A DNA stretch of 64,000 nucleotides from Trametes villosa (lineage: Eukaryota > Basidiomycota > Agaricomycetes > Polyporales > Polyporaceae): NCBI GenBank assembly GCA_002964805.2, contig PUDQ02000109.1, forward strand, positions 1 through 64,000, given 5' to 3'. Position numbers and translations under genes: made by a program. How positions within the stretch are numbered: the first letter of the stretch is position 1; every line of letters begins with the position of its first letter. Positions 1-11,275 of the stretch are shown here, piece by piece. The notes beneath the pieces were generated by a model. The model saw only the letters and a program-made list of their open reading frames with translations, was not told the origin of the DNA and did no database searches.

Positions 1-3000
1 ATGTGGGCACCAAGAACGCGCTGCGTCTCCGACGGGCTGGACGGGCCTAGAGGTAACACCTGAGCATCTGCTGGGGTCTGCGCGGTAGGGTCGTACCCAC
101 CCATAGGCAGGGAGTCTATGTCGCCGACGTAGTCAGGGAGGGGAGGGCCGGAGAGGGAGTCGGTGAGGGGGCGGTTGCGGAGGATGGTGGTGGCCTGCAT
201 GATATCCAGGTCGACGTCGAGCGCCTTGAAGAGCATCTCGATCTCGAACTTCAGGTTCAGCTTGAGCTCGGCGAAGTGGTACAGCTCGGTGAGGAGGCTG
301 ATGACGGCCATCAGCCAGGGGTTGGGTGGCCTGAAGACCTTGGACCGCGCAGCAGGCTCCAGGGTCTTGCACACGAAGGGAATCGCGACGATGAGCCTTC
401 CGTTGTCGAAGCCCTCGATGAGAAGATCCTTGAACGACAGCTGCTTGTGCTTGATCGGCCTGTCCCGCGCCAAGGTGATGCTTCCCAGCCAGGACGCCAC
501 GTTCTTGAGGATGGCGCGCTCCGAGCCCTGTTGCATCGTCTTCTCCGAGTTCAGCAGGATCGCCGACTTCACGAGCGTCTCGTGCAAGATGAAGCGGAAC
601 AGCGGCTGCACATTCAGCGCGTCGAGGAACCGCAGGTACAGCTGGTGGTTGTTGGGCTCGGTGCTAACGCGCTGATCCACGAGATAGTTGGCGAACCACC
701 TGCAGTACTGTTCCTGGAACTGCCCCTTCATCTCTGACAGCTTCGCGTCGAAGTTCGACGGCGCGAGGTTGTTCACGATGAATAGGATCCTGTCCGAGAC
801 CTCCTCAGGCGGCGCCTCGGGCTCCCCTTCCAGCTTCTCCAGTTGGATCGCCGTAAACACCGGAGGCGCCTCGGGCAGCGGCGCAGCTTGCAGGGTCCGG
901 AGATCGGCTGAACTGCTGGTGCCATCGCCATTCGCCAGAGCGCGCTGAATGATGACGGCAAGGTCCGGGCGGGCTTCGAGAAGGTGGGGAATCTTGAGGA
1001 GAGCCTGGCAGAGGGGTTGCCACTCAGCGAGTCGCGACTCGAACCGTGATAGAGCCTGCAGTCCGAACTTGAAGAGGTTCGTCTCGGGAGGGCAGCCCAG
1101 AGCGTCCAGAACATAGCGGATGGCGATGCCCAGAGGGATGAAGTCCACGAGCTGGTACTGGATCAAGGAGCCAAAGAGGTAGCCGGTCATGGCGAGCTCG
1201 CGAGGGGGGTAACAGTGCTGGAAGAACTTGTACTCGTCGAAGAGGAAGTGGAGCATACACGAGAAGATGTCGTGGTCGCGCGGGTTGCTGGACGCCTTGT
1301 TGCGCTGCAGCAGCTTGATCACCTCGTCGATAGTGATCTGCTCGTCGTACATCTGCTTGTAGATGCTGTCGACCTCGGTCTCGATCTCCGCAGAGTAGCT
1401 GACGACAGCGAAACCGGGCTCCGTGTCCGAACCGGGGATAAGGTTCATCAAACGGGGGTGAATCTGGAGGCAAGCGTTACGGACTTCAAGACAGTAGTCA
1501 ACGTCGCTCTCGTGCATGATGGCAGAGCTGTAGCAAGCTCTTTCAGAGTTCGTTCATTGTTATAAGGCGCATACACATACCTGTTCCGCAGCACACGCAA
1601 GAAGATGGTGATTGTCTGCGGTGAAAGCTGCATGGTACGAGGGTCAACCGGGGGGTCAGACACTCGTTGAGCCTTCTCGCTCTCCATCTTGAGATCCAGG
1701 AACGCGATAACCGCATGCAAGAAGTCTGCTCCGTGTGCCGACACATTGTCCGCGAGCCACTTGTCGAGGTTGAGATACTCGCGGCGAGATGCCAGAGCGG
1801 CCACATCGAGCGCAAACGTGAATGGCCGGACTTCCAACAAGGAGTCGAGAATCTGTGAGGACGGTGTTAGGTATCAGGAAAGGTCGAACAAATATGAAGA
1901 CTTGCCTTCAGGTCTTGGGCGACGTCTAGTATTCTCGTGATGTTCAGGGGGCTCTCCTCGTAGAAGTCACGGAACGCGTTGGTGAGGTACGTGGGCTCGA
2001 TCTGCCAGATCCTCATGAACACGAGCTGGTGGTTGGGATGTCCGGCCAAGAACATAGCGAGAAGTCGCTGAGTGTACTCCAGGCGGATCTCGTTCCAAGA
2101 CGTTTGCTATGCGAGGGTTAGAACCTGCTATTGAATGGTGGCGCGATTGACTTACTGGTACTTGCAGCAGGCCCATATGGACAAGTTCGGCACTGATCTT
2201 AACGGCCTTGTCGAGCATCTCACGCACCACATTCTCCACGTCGGGGTTCTTCAAGTCCGCCGCTTGCACTAGCACCTCGAACAAGTCCAGCGAGTTCCAG
2301 GTATGACCCTGCACATTAGCAGCGAGGGACTTGATCGTGGGGCTAGCACCAGCTACGTCGTCAACCGTGACGATCTTGCGGCCAGGAAGGTTGACGAAGT
2401 TGAACGTGTCAGCCGGAAGAGAAAGGAGGGCGTCCAGCAGGCGGAGTTGGTAGAGGGTGTTCGACCACAGCTGCCAGAAGCCGGTCACCGCGTGCTGGTT
2501 GTCGTCGCGTGGCGCATTCATGAGGATGGCAATGAGAAGCTTCAGCGTCGCCGTGTCCACGCCCTGCCGGTCAGGCATGTCGAAGGCCTTGATTGCTGCG
2601 GCCCAGTTGAGTTCACCATTCTAGTGATAACGGTCACATCAGCACGCTGTAAGAATTTTGAATCTCGTAGTACGCACCAAGCTGCTCAGCGCCCGGACAA
2701 CAGAACCAACGTCAGGCAGATGTGTTCCCTCCGACGCTAACCTTGCCAGTGCAGTGATGACTTCGACCAACTGGGCGTCCGTGGGTGGGTTGCTTTCTGT
2801 GAGACCGAATCTCACGAAAAGCGCACGAGCGACGTCAGGGTCCCCAGTGACCTCAGAACCCAGCTGTACCAGAGCCTGCACGAGCGACGTCCCGGGAGGA
2901 AGGCTACCCAACAGAGGTCAGCCGTGATGAACTTGAGGCGCTTCTTCGAACATGCGCGGGAGACATACCTCAGACTAGGCAAGATACGCTGCAGGATTGG

Positions 3001-3779
3001 AGAGACGATTTCCGAGCCATACTTGGCCTGCGCAGCAAGAATCAGAGCCTGCCGCTGAGTCGCATCCAGGACCGGCGCATCCAAGGGAGGCTCCGCCAGC
3101 AGGTTAGACAGCAGTTTGGCAACCTGATTGGGGCTCAGATCGGCGTGGTCGAAGGAGGGATGCTGGCACAAAGCCAACACTGCGTTCTCGAAGTCCACCC
3201 GAATGACTGTCGCCGCCTGAGCTGCGAGTTCTTTACGCGTGGGAGCGGCGAGAATCGACGACGCCAAGATGAGCCTCTCCAACGGCCTGAGCCCTATGCG
3301 ATCGGCAAACTTGATGAAGTCGAAGTTGCGGAAGACATCCCCCTCGCCGCGATCGATGCCATCTCGAAACCTGTCGGCAAGGAAGGGGTCGCGTGCAAGA
3401 CGTTGGGTTTCTTGGACTAGCAGGCGGAATGTGAGGGCGGCGGATTGGTCGAACGCGGCGGGGGAGGCGGTGGAGGTGAGTCGGCTGTGGGAATGGACGA
3501 TGAGGCGGCGGATGAAGTGGAGGTACGTGTCAATGCCATGCTGCTCCGACAGCTGCATACGCGCAAATCAAACATGGGTACGAACGTCAGCAAACCTCGC
3601 AAAAGACGTCGGAACGCGCATATACGCACCGAACGGATCTCCACTTGATTCCTCTCAAAATTGTCCTCCGTAAGCGTCGAGAGAAGAAAGACGATCTGGG
3701 CTTTGACGATGGTATGTATGTTGGGACTGGCGGTGCCGTCCATGGCAGGCGTGCGCGCCCTGGCTGAGGCCTCCGTCAT
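1..3779 (-). CDS. NOT1: CCR4-NOT complex scaffold subunit NOT1 (3' part beyond the window)
   Basis: This is the scaffold of the CCR4-NOT deadenylase complex, which shortens mRNA poly(A) tails and influences transcription. Reading the minus strand gives an N-terminal helical-repeat region with RNFDFIKFADRIGLRPLERL, then a long helical middle part. Near the window edge it contains ASWLGSITLARDRPIKHKQL and VFRPPNPWLMAVISLLTEL, which match the conserved CAF1-binding MIF4G region of eukaryotic CNOT1/Not1. Several short introns interrupt it, for example 3553-3629, whose removal joins ERNQVEIRS to the exon beginning LSEQHGIDTYL. The first in-frame ATG is at 3779. The frame stays open upstream to about 3850, next to a possible splice acceptor, so an additional 5' exon is possible. 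The C-terminal NOT domain lies outside the window. The gene is divergent from the chorismate-lyase-like gene at 4478. The family call is firm; the exact start is not. Confidence 0.93.
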
Positions 3780-4342
3780 CCGTCGACCGGCGGGGCCGCT
3801 GCCAGAAGCCGTTTTGAAGGGTTTGGGAAGGGGAGAGGGTGAACTGAGGGACAAGACAGACCGAAGTCGCCTTGAACAGCGAGCAGAGAGCCTTTACAGA
3901 AGCTGAGTGACAGTGAGCACGCGTCCCACACTTCAAGCTCCGCTTCAATCGCAGTGGCGGCAACTCCCCACGCCCGTCCCGGTCTCAACGCCTTCAACTC
4001 TCGTGAACACCCTCCGAGCTTTGATATGCCCTGCTTGTATACTACCCCCGCGTTCCATGTATGAACACCTTTGTGTCAATTGACCTGCAACTTCGCTGCT
4101 CAACGTGCAAAGGCTCGGAGCCCCGCCTGGTAGCGCGCGTCTGGCAGTGCCTGAGTGCACGCGTGCCGCGTGGTCCCCGTGAGTCGCGACTTGCGAGGAT
4201 TGAGCTTGACGTCGTTCGCCTCGTATACTTCCGCAAACTCGCTGTGCTTTCTACACCTCCGAAGACTCGGGTTATTGGAGGATTCACTAGCTGTGCGGCA
4301 CCCCCTTGGTCAGATTATACTCAACGCCAGCGCCAGTGCACC

Positions 4343-4349
4343 TATAAAA
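4343..4349 (+). promoter_or_regulatory. TATA-box-like element upstream of the chorismate-lyase-like gene
   Basis: TATAAAA lies about 130 bp before the ATG at 4478, inside the roughly 700-bp divergent spacer shared with NOT1. The rest of that spacer shows no other convincing feature. The assignment is based on sequence and spacing only. Confidence 0.4.
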
Positions 4350-4477
4350 TCGGCTTGTCGTTCCCGTGGGCCATAGTGAGTAGATCCCACGACCATATGG
4401 ACTCTTCCATGCGTTTTGGAATATCGTTGACATAGAGTTGTATCGCTGCCGTCAGTCTCCCACAGAAAAGACGCGAT

Positions 4478-5145
4478 ATGCTTCCGACCTCGGAGGAAAA
4501 CGGGCTTGCTAGGGACACTTACACTGGCGCTTCTACCAGCGTAGAAGTTCGTGAGCGGCACAGGGCGTATGATTTGTGCTAACCGCGTCATAGATCGACT
4601 GTCCAGAGGACATCACTGGGCTGGAGAGGATTATGTTGGTCGCCCAAGGGGACTTGCAGCGACTACTCAGGTACGCTCTTGACCACCCCATCATAGCTCC
4701 ATGTCTCATCGTGTACTATTGCGGTCCTGCCAGTGCTTTCTTCGGAAGAACGATTACGATAGAGTGCATATACTCCGACACAGGTTCCCGGAGCACCTGT
4801 GCATCTCAACAAAGCCCCATCAAGCAAGCACGCCAAGTACATCTCAAGTGCGGCGCCCGTGTCCTCTGTGTCGCGACGTCCTCAGTTACGGTCACCTCGC
4901 CCGAGTGCGAAAGGCTACTCCTCGACGAACGCTTTGCTCTGGGCCAGATCTTCAGACACCTTCGACGCTATCCGGACTTTTCGCTGTTAAGCGTCGCCGC
5001 TCAGACTGTCGGCGGCAAGCGCGAACTCAGGAGGACGTACAAGCTCGAAACAGACGGCATCTTGTGCGAGATCCTCGAGGTCTTCCCAGATCGGGACATG
5101 TTCTCCTTTGGAGAAGCATGGTTAGACCAGGACTCGCAGGGCTAG
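4478..5145 (+). CDS. chorismate-lyase-like (UTRA-fold-like) protein, Agaricomycete family
   Basis: A small soluble protein in about three exons. The first exon starts MLPTSEENGLA. Removing an intron that ends GTGCTAAC...ATAG (up to 4590) gives IDCPEDITGLERIMLVAQGD, and removing 4672-4731 joins LQRLL to SAFFGRTITIECIYSD. The C-terminal half contains ERLLLDERFALGQIFRHL, RRTYKLETDGILCEILEVFP and DRDMF. This order (a ligand-binding 'ALGQIFR' helix, a strand with an Arg-Tyr pair, then 'EVFP') resembles chorismate pyruvate-lyase/UTRA-fold proteins. Enzymatic activity is inferred from that resemblance only. It has no signal peptide or membrane segment. The ATG at 4478 is the first in a frame that continues through the first splice, with a TATA-like box 130 bp upstream. 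It could instead be a UTRA-type binding protein without lyase activity. Confidence 0.62.
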
Positions 5146-6236
5146 GCTACCGCAGCCGATATAGACCGCGGCAAGTTCAGCTGTTCACCCCCGCAGATCA
5201 AACCTGGCCCCATCATAGACCGCCCTCACCCAGCTGCTTCTTCCACACGGACATGAGTGTATGTAGACAATCACGAACACAACTTAGTACCTTCATCCAA
5301 GGACAGTCAGCGTGCCCCTCCCCCCTTTTAAGTGGTTTTCAAGCCTCAAGGACATGGGGAGTTGGAACTTGCGACGATGCTTCTTTGCCACTGTAATTCT
5401 ATGTTCGTTCCCGCGGCAACTGGCGGATTGCTTCTTAGCAGGTGCGGTCCGGCCTTCGCCCATCACAACCTTGATACATTACTGACTGACTGACAACTGC
5501 CTCAGGGCTGGGGCCGTCCAAGGCGGAGAAATGCATACAGTACGGCCACGCGTGGTCTTCCAAGGAGAGTTAGGTAGAAATCGACCCGGCCCTCTCCCCG
5601 GCATTATACAACGCCTCCCGGCCACAGGTGAACCATCCCGCTCGGAGCGACATCGCTTCACTCAATGAATTACGGCAGCGCGGGCGGGTTGTCCGCCCTC
5701 ACCCGTCGATGCCAAGCGTGCGCACCACGACGGCGTTGACGCCGCCCCCAAAGCACAATTTACCTCCGCAAAAGCTGTGCAAGACCATGGTCCTGATGCG
5801 TCCGCGGACCTCTGGACTCTGGAGTCGGGTGCAGCAGCCCTGCGCCATCATTGAACGTGGGTCCACCGCTTGCTGGCACGGGCCCGCCGGCGTCGATCGC
5901 AAACGAGCGAACTGACACGGCCCATCAGCGCAGCGCACAGATGCGGCGAAGGACGCGCCGTCGCCCCGCGGCGGCAGCACAGAGACGAGAGCTTTTCGCC
6001 GATCCGCCCGCCTTGGGCACCCGGGCGCGCTCCCACGGCGCGAGGGCGTTTCGCGCGAGCGTCGCAGGGGCTGCGCCGAGGCTGCACGAATGCTGGCGCG
6101 TCGCGAGACAGCCGCAAGCGGCCGGGGCGGCGCGCGACGGCGGCGGCGAGAGCTCGGCTATGCCGCGGTTTGAGGTCGCGCGGTGCGACGCGTTGACGCG
6201 AAGTGGGGAGTGCGCGTGGCTTGGCACGAGCGGGGG
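5146..6236. other. intergenic region upstream of the laccase gene
   Basis: About 1.1 kb with no convincing gene. Short open frames here lack splice-supported continuity. The part from about 5900 to 6240 is strongly GC- and CpG-rich. A GTGGGG sequence at 6203-6208 fits the SYGGRG consensus of the carbon-repressor CreA/Mig1. The region probably carries laccase regulatory DNA. Confidence 0.5.
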
Positions 6237-6250
6237 TGCACGCTATAAAG
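6237..6250 (+). promoter_or_regulatory. metal-response-like element abutting the laccase TATA box
   Basis: TGCACGC at 6237-6243 fits the metal-response-element consensus TGCRCNC found in many fungal laccase promoters. It is followed directly by TATAAAG at 6244-6250, about 170 bp before the laccase ATG. The arrangement suggests copper- or metal-responsive transcription, but that is inference. Confidence 0.5.
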
Positions 6251-6418
6251 GCGGGGCGGGGAGGAGGAGCGGATCAGCACGTTCAGTCTTCCGTTCCTTG
6301 GATTCCTGGCAGCTTAGTATCCCTTCGCGTCCCACCTCTCTGCCTGTTTTCTTTCAGGCTTCTTCTACTCTTGCTTTTCAATTTTTCGCTTCTATCCAAG
6401 GGTAGAATTGGGATCGCG

Positions 6419-8535
6419 ATGACTGGGCTCCGTCTTCTTCCTTCGTTCGCGTCGCTCGCCGTGGTGGTGTCGCTCGCACTTAACACCCTCGCGTCGATCG
6501 GCCCCGTGACCGACCTCACGATCACCAACCAGGACGTCTCGCCCGACGGCTTCACTCGTGCGGCGGTCGTCGCGAACGGCGGTGCACCGGGCCCGCTCAT
6601 TGCGGGCAAGAAGGGCGACCGCTTCCAGATCAACGTGGTCAACAAGCTGTCGAACCACACCATGCTCAAGTCGACCAGCATTGTGAGTGCTCCACAGGCT
6701 GCACACAGGAGAGGATTGCGCTGACGCACACACGCGTGTTTCGCAGCACTGGCATGGCTTCTTCCAGAAGGGCACGAACTGGGCGGACGGCCCTGCGTTC
6801 GTGAACCAGTGCCCGATTGCGACTGGTCACTCGTTCCTGTACGACTTCCAGGTTCCTGACCAGGCTGGTATGTTGGGATGGGTGGTAAGGGCGTGCATAC
6901 ACTGACGAGCAGCATAGGTACTTTCTGGTACCACAGCCACTTGTCGACCCAGTACTGTGACGGTCTGCGTGGACCTTTCGTCGTCTACGACCCGAACGAC
7001 CCCCATGCCAGCCTCTACGACGTCGACAACGGTAAGTTGGCATCCGAATTGGTAGTATTGGGTACCTTATTGACCGCTATCAGACAATACCGTCATTACT
7101 CTCGCTGACTGGTACCACGTCGCGGCCAAGCTCGGTCCTGCGTTCCCGTAAGTTGGGATATCACTGCCTAGAAGCATTGTGCTGAGGGGTTTTTGCGCCA
7201 TACAGTCCGGGCTCGGATGCCACCTTGATCAACGGGCTCGGGCGTACGTCCGCCACCCCCAACGCAGACCTCGCTGTCATCAAGGTCACAAGCGGGAAGA
7301 AGTAAGCACTTCCACCTCACATTCCGCCCAGGATGCTCACAAGCTATGCTTTAGGTACCGCTTCCGCCTGGTCTCGCTCTCCTGCGACCCCGCGTATACC
7401 TTCAGCATCGACGACCACGACCTCACGATCATCGAGGCCGACAGCGTGAACACCAAGCCGCTCGTCGTCGACTCGCTGCAGATCTTCGCCGGCCAGCGCT
7501 ACTCGTTCGTGCTCGACGCGAGCCAGAAGTCGGGCAACTACTGGGTGCGCGCGAACCCGCTGTTCGGCACGACGGGCTTTGCGGGCGGGATCAACTCCGC
7601 GATCCTGCGGTACGACGATGCGACGCCCGAGGAGCCGACGAGCGAGCAGGGCACGTCGAAGAAGCCGTTGAAGGAGACGGATCTGCACCCGCTTGAGTCG
7701 ATGCCGGTGGTAAGTGACCATGGCTTCAAACACTAAAAGAGTTGCTCACGGGATGTTTGCAGCCCGGTACCGCTGTGTCCGGGGGTGTTGACAAGGCTAT
7801 CAACTTCGCCTTCAGCTTCGTACGTACAACCACTCGGTCCCTCCTAAGGATGCAGCTGACAGGTACCCGCAGAACGGCACGAACTTCTTCATCAACGGCG
7901 CGACCTTCCAGCCCCCCACCACGCCCGTCCTGCTGCAGATCATGAGCGGCGCCCAGGACGCCAAGGACCTGCTGCCGTCCGGCGACGTCTACTCCCTGCC
8001 TTCGGACGCGACTATCGAGCTCACGTTCCCGGCCTCTGCGGGTGCTCCTGGCGCTCCTCATCCCTTCCACCTGCACGGTGTATGTGGCCCAAATTCTTCG
8101 GTTTCGCATGAAGGCTAACGGCACTGTAGCACACCTTCGCTGTTGTGCGCAGCGCGGGTAGCACGGAGTACAACTACGACGACCCCATCTGGCGCGACGT
8201 CGTCAGCACTGGTACTCCTGCTGCCGGCGACAACGTCACGATCCGCTTCAGGGTGAGTCAAGCATGCCTCAATAAGACGCAATGGGTTCCTGACAGTACC
8301 TCAGACCGACAACCCCGGCCCGTGGTTCCTCCACTGCCACATCGACTTCCACTTGGAGGCCGGTTTCGCGGTGGTCATGGCCGAGGACATTCCCGACACC
8401 AAGCTTGCTAACCCCGTTCCTCGTGAGTATATGTCTTGTCGTTCTCCTTGAACCAACAACTAACGGCGACACTTTACAGAATCGTGGTCGGACCTCTGCC
8501 CGATTTACGACGCCCTCGACGTCAACGACCAGTGA
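6419..8535 (+). CDS. lcc: secreted laccase (multicopper oxidase)
   Basis: A blue copper oxidase that oxidises phenols and reduces O2 to water, acting outside the cell in lignin and aromatic turnover. Eleven exons (first 6419-6682, last 8480-8535) encode 524 residues, the usual family length. The N-terminus is a signal peptide (about residues 1-25), with the mature protein probably starting near [10 protein letters not shown]. All four copper-ligand signatures are present: [34 protein letters not shown] and [12 protein letters not shown]. The residue axial to the type-1 copper is Phe, as in high-redox-potential polypore laccases. Acidic stretches around [10 protein letters not shown] and several N-x-S/T glycosylation sites are visible. 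All introns are GT-AG and restore the frame exactly. A metal-response-like site and TATA box precede it. The gene looks intact. Confidence 0.97.
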
Positions 8536-9026
8536 AGACGCTTCACGAGCCTGCTGACGCCTCTCTTGCCCACGGAATCGCTATTGCCTCGCTATTACGG
8601 ATTTTTATTGTGCACCCCCCGCTCTTCCCTCTCTCACACTACGGTCTCTTCGTGAACATGGACTTTGCACGGACTTCGGATGGACTGTAGATAGTTTACA
8701 AGCTGTATACTCGAATATTGACTTAATCGATGGATGGTAGTGGCATCTGACCTCCAAACGCTGTTGCGCGAAGCTGGAGCACTTCGGAGCATGACGAGCA
8801 TGCCGGTAACTACATAGTACTATGCGGTAGAGGTTGTTGAGATGCTTTTCCTCTGTGGCTCGAAGGCGGCGCTGGGCAACGCGCGCCCGCGCGAGGTGGC
8901 CATGATGTGACGCGCGCGAGGCGTGAATGTGACTGATCGCGTTCTATTACTCTGACGCGTTAGATACTTGTCTCTCTTCCTTCGCTCTCGACCACCACGA
9001 CCTCTCCAGCTCACTCAGCACTCGTC
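8536..9026. other. intergenic region between the laccase and MCM-binding-protein genes
   Basis: About 490 bp holding the laccase 3' untranslated region and the promoter of the next gene. No further gene or structured element was recognised. Confidence 0.5.
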
Positions 9027-11141
9027 ATGACAGCAGACTACAGACTACAGGCGCTTGACGACCCGACCGCGGTCATTCAGGAGCTCTACCGCGCCCACTC
9101 CGGCCCAGACAGCTTCCCCCGCTTCGTCGCCGATCACTTTCAAAATCTCTTCGCGTCTCGGAACGCGTACAGGAAGGTATGCGCGATGCCTTGAGTGAAC
9201 ATACCAACGTCTAAACTTGTCATGCTTTTAGATCCCTACACTCGATGTGCGGCGACCTCCCGAGTCCCACAAAGACCGCGCGCTCGTACGCTTCCGCGCA
9301 ATGGTTCAAGACACGTCCCTCTCCACGGAGATGTATCTCTCCAAATTCTCGGACGGAAGCTGCGGCGGCTGGGGTATCTATGAGACCGAGGGTGGAAGTA
9401 GCTCAAGTTCTCGCGAAGTGGACTACACAAACCTGCGAGAGTGCAGCGTCCTCTGGGCGACCAGTGTCCCCGCAGAGTCGGAATGGTGTGCGGCAGAGCT
9501 TGATGGCACTGGTGCGGGTGAGTCCGCAGCGCTCAGGCAATCCTCCTCTGCCTGACATTATCGGGGGCAGTTGGACATCCCGGTGCCCCTGCCCCTGCTA
9601 CCGTGTCCACGCGAGCCTACAAGTATCCCCATGCAGACTCTGGGCACGTAGGGGTTCAGGTAAAGGTGAGATCAATCGAGCTGGGGGTACATCTTCCATA
9701 TCGACTCATCCCCGCTCGTAGCTCTACGACAGAGAAGGCGCGGAGTCCTACAAGTCCACCGAGATCGTGACCTTCATCGGGATCCTGTCTTCTGAGCCGT
9801 ATGTCTTGGCGTTCTCGAGGCAGACGAGCAATCTCTGACATCTCATGTTGTCAGATGCAGTCTAGACGATACTAGTGCATCTCAGCCGGACGCGCCTACA
9901 CTGCATGTGCTCTTCACGCAGTCACATACCCCCACTATTCTCAACCGCTCCTTCCCTCGCAAGGAGAGGCCACTTCAGGATGCCCATGTTATCAGCAGCG
10001 CAGACGCGCAATCGGCTCTGCAGCCTGCCCAGGATAACGCACAGGTCCGGGAAGAGCTAATATCCTGGATCGCAGACGAAGCCCTTGGAGGGGACAAGAT
10101 CGCCGCAGAATGGGTACTTCTGTCTTGCATCGCGAGAGTGTAAGTGATCCGTTGGTATGAATTGTTCTCACTACTGATGCTGCACCAGTCAATCACGCCA
10201 CCCGCCCCTCCACCCGCCGTCGCTCACCATCTCCCGATTCCCGTCACCGCCTCCTGTGCCGACGACCGGCGCGTCCACACAACTGCCTACGCCAGCCTTG
10301 TCTACCGTTCTTCAGCTACTCCTCCCCCTTCTGCACACGCTTCCGCTCTCGCTTGACACTCTGAACAAGACCCAATTCATGCCGGAGAGCAAGGACGAAG
10401 ATCTGCACGCAGGGGCGCTGCAGCTCCCACAGGGCACGGTACTCCTAGTTACAGAAGGCGGTGTGCAGGAAGGCCAGCTCATGGAGCGCGGTACGCTGTG
10501 CTCACGCGTTCGATCCCAGCTCATCGCTGAACAGTGCACCATAGGGGTTCTGAACGTGCGCGCCCTGCAGGACGTCATGGACGCGCAGACGCTTGCATAC
10601 GTCTTCCCATTCAGCCAGTTCTCGTTCCCTACGGATATAAGCTGTGTTGTCCTGAGCGAGGGCCGCAAGAGCGCGTTCTTCAGGACCGATCTGAACGTAC
10701 CGCTCAGCGCGCCGACGACGCCCGCCGCGGTTGCCTCCCTATATAAATCCGCGGATGAGGTGAACCTACCGTCTGCGGAGAAGTTGGCTGCTTTCCGGGA
10801 CCTGGTTGTTGGTGCGAGGGTCGGCAAGGTGCAGGTACCGGAGGAGACTTCCGAGGTGAGTAGAGTCCTCGTGAGCCACATGCGGGGAGTGGGGCTGACG
10901 CCCTCCACAGCATATCCAGGCCGACTTCGTGAGCGACCGACGGGCCAACCCGAGCTTGACCGCCGACGACCTCATCCGCAGGATGACTGTCGCGAAGTAC
11001 GTCCGATGTCATACTAGATGCGTCAACTGCTAATCCTGGAACAGATTGTATGCGCTTTCGCTGCACGAACCGGTGCTGAGCGTCGAGACATGGAAACGCG
11101 CGAAGGCGTTCGACGATCAGCGCAGAGCGTCGGTAGCCTAA
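9027..11141 (+). CDS. mini-chromosome maintenance complex-binding protein (MCMBP) homologue
   Basis: MCMBP family proteins bind the MCM2-7 replicative helicase in the nucleus and affect its assembly, stability or unloading. The spliced protein begins MTADYRLQALDDPTAVIQEL. It then shows the family order: FRAMVQDTSLSTEMYLSKF, the phrase SVLWATSVPAESEW, the segment STEIVTFIGILSSEP, and WIADEALGGDKIAAEWVLLS (compare the human 'ALGGDALAAEYLL' segment). The C-terminal AAA-like part has LPQGTVLLVTEGGVQEGQL, DVMDAQTLAYVFPFSQFSFP and CVVLSEGR. Exon 1 ends at 9176 and exon 2 starts at 9232; the gene has several further short introns and ends with the TAA at 11139-11141. It converges on the phosphopentomutase gene with only 134 bp between stop codons. 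The family call rests on motif order recalled from vertebrate and plant members. Confidence 0.85.
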
Positions 11142-11275
11142 CGCACCGCGACACCCTCATAGTGATGTTGGAACAGGAACGAAAAGTCGACGCAGCCTGT
11201 AATCATCTATCCATGTAGAACTTGTTGTATTCTGTCCTTCTTGCTTGTATCTGCTACCGCTGGTTCCTTTGCTCC

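Noticed and set aside
5851..6405. 184-codon plus-strand frame upstream of the laccase
   Set aside because: Covers the laccase promoter and TATA box, is Ala/Arg-rich from CpG-rich DNA and has no domain or splice support.
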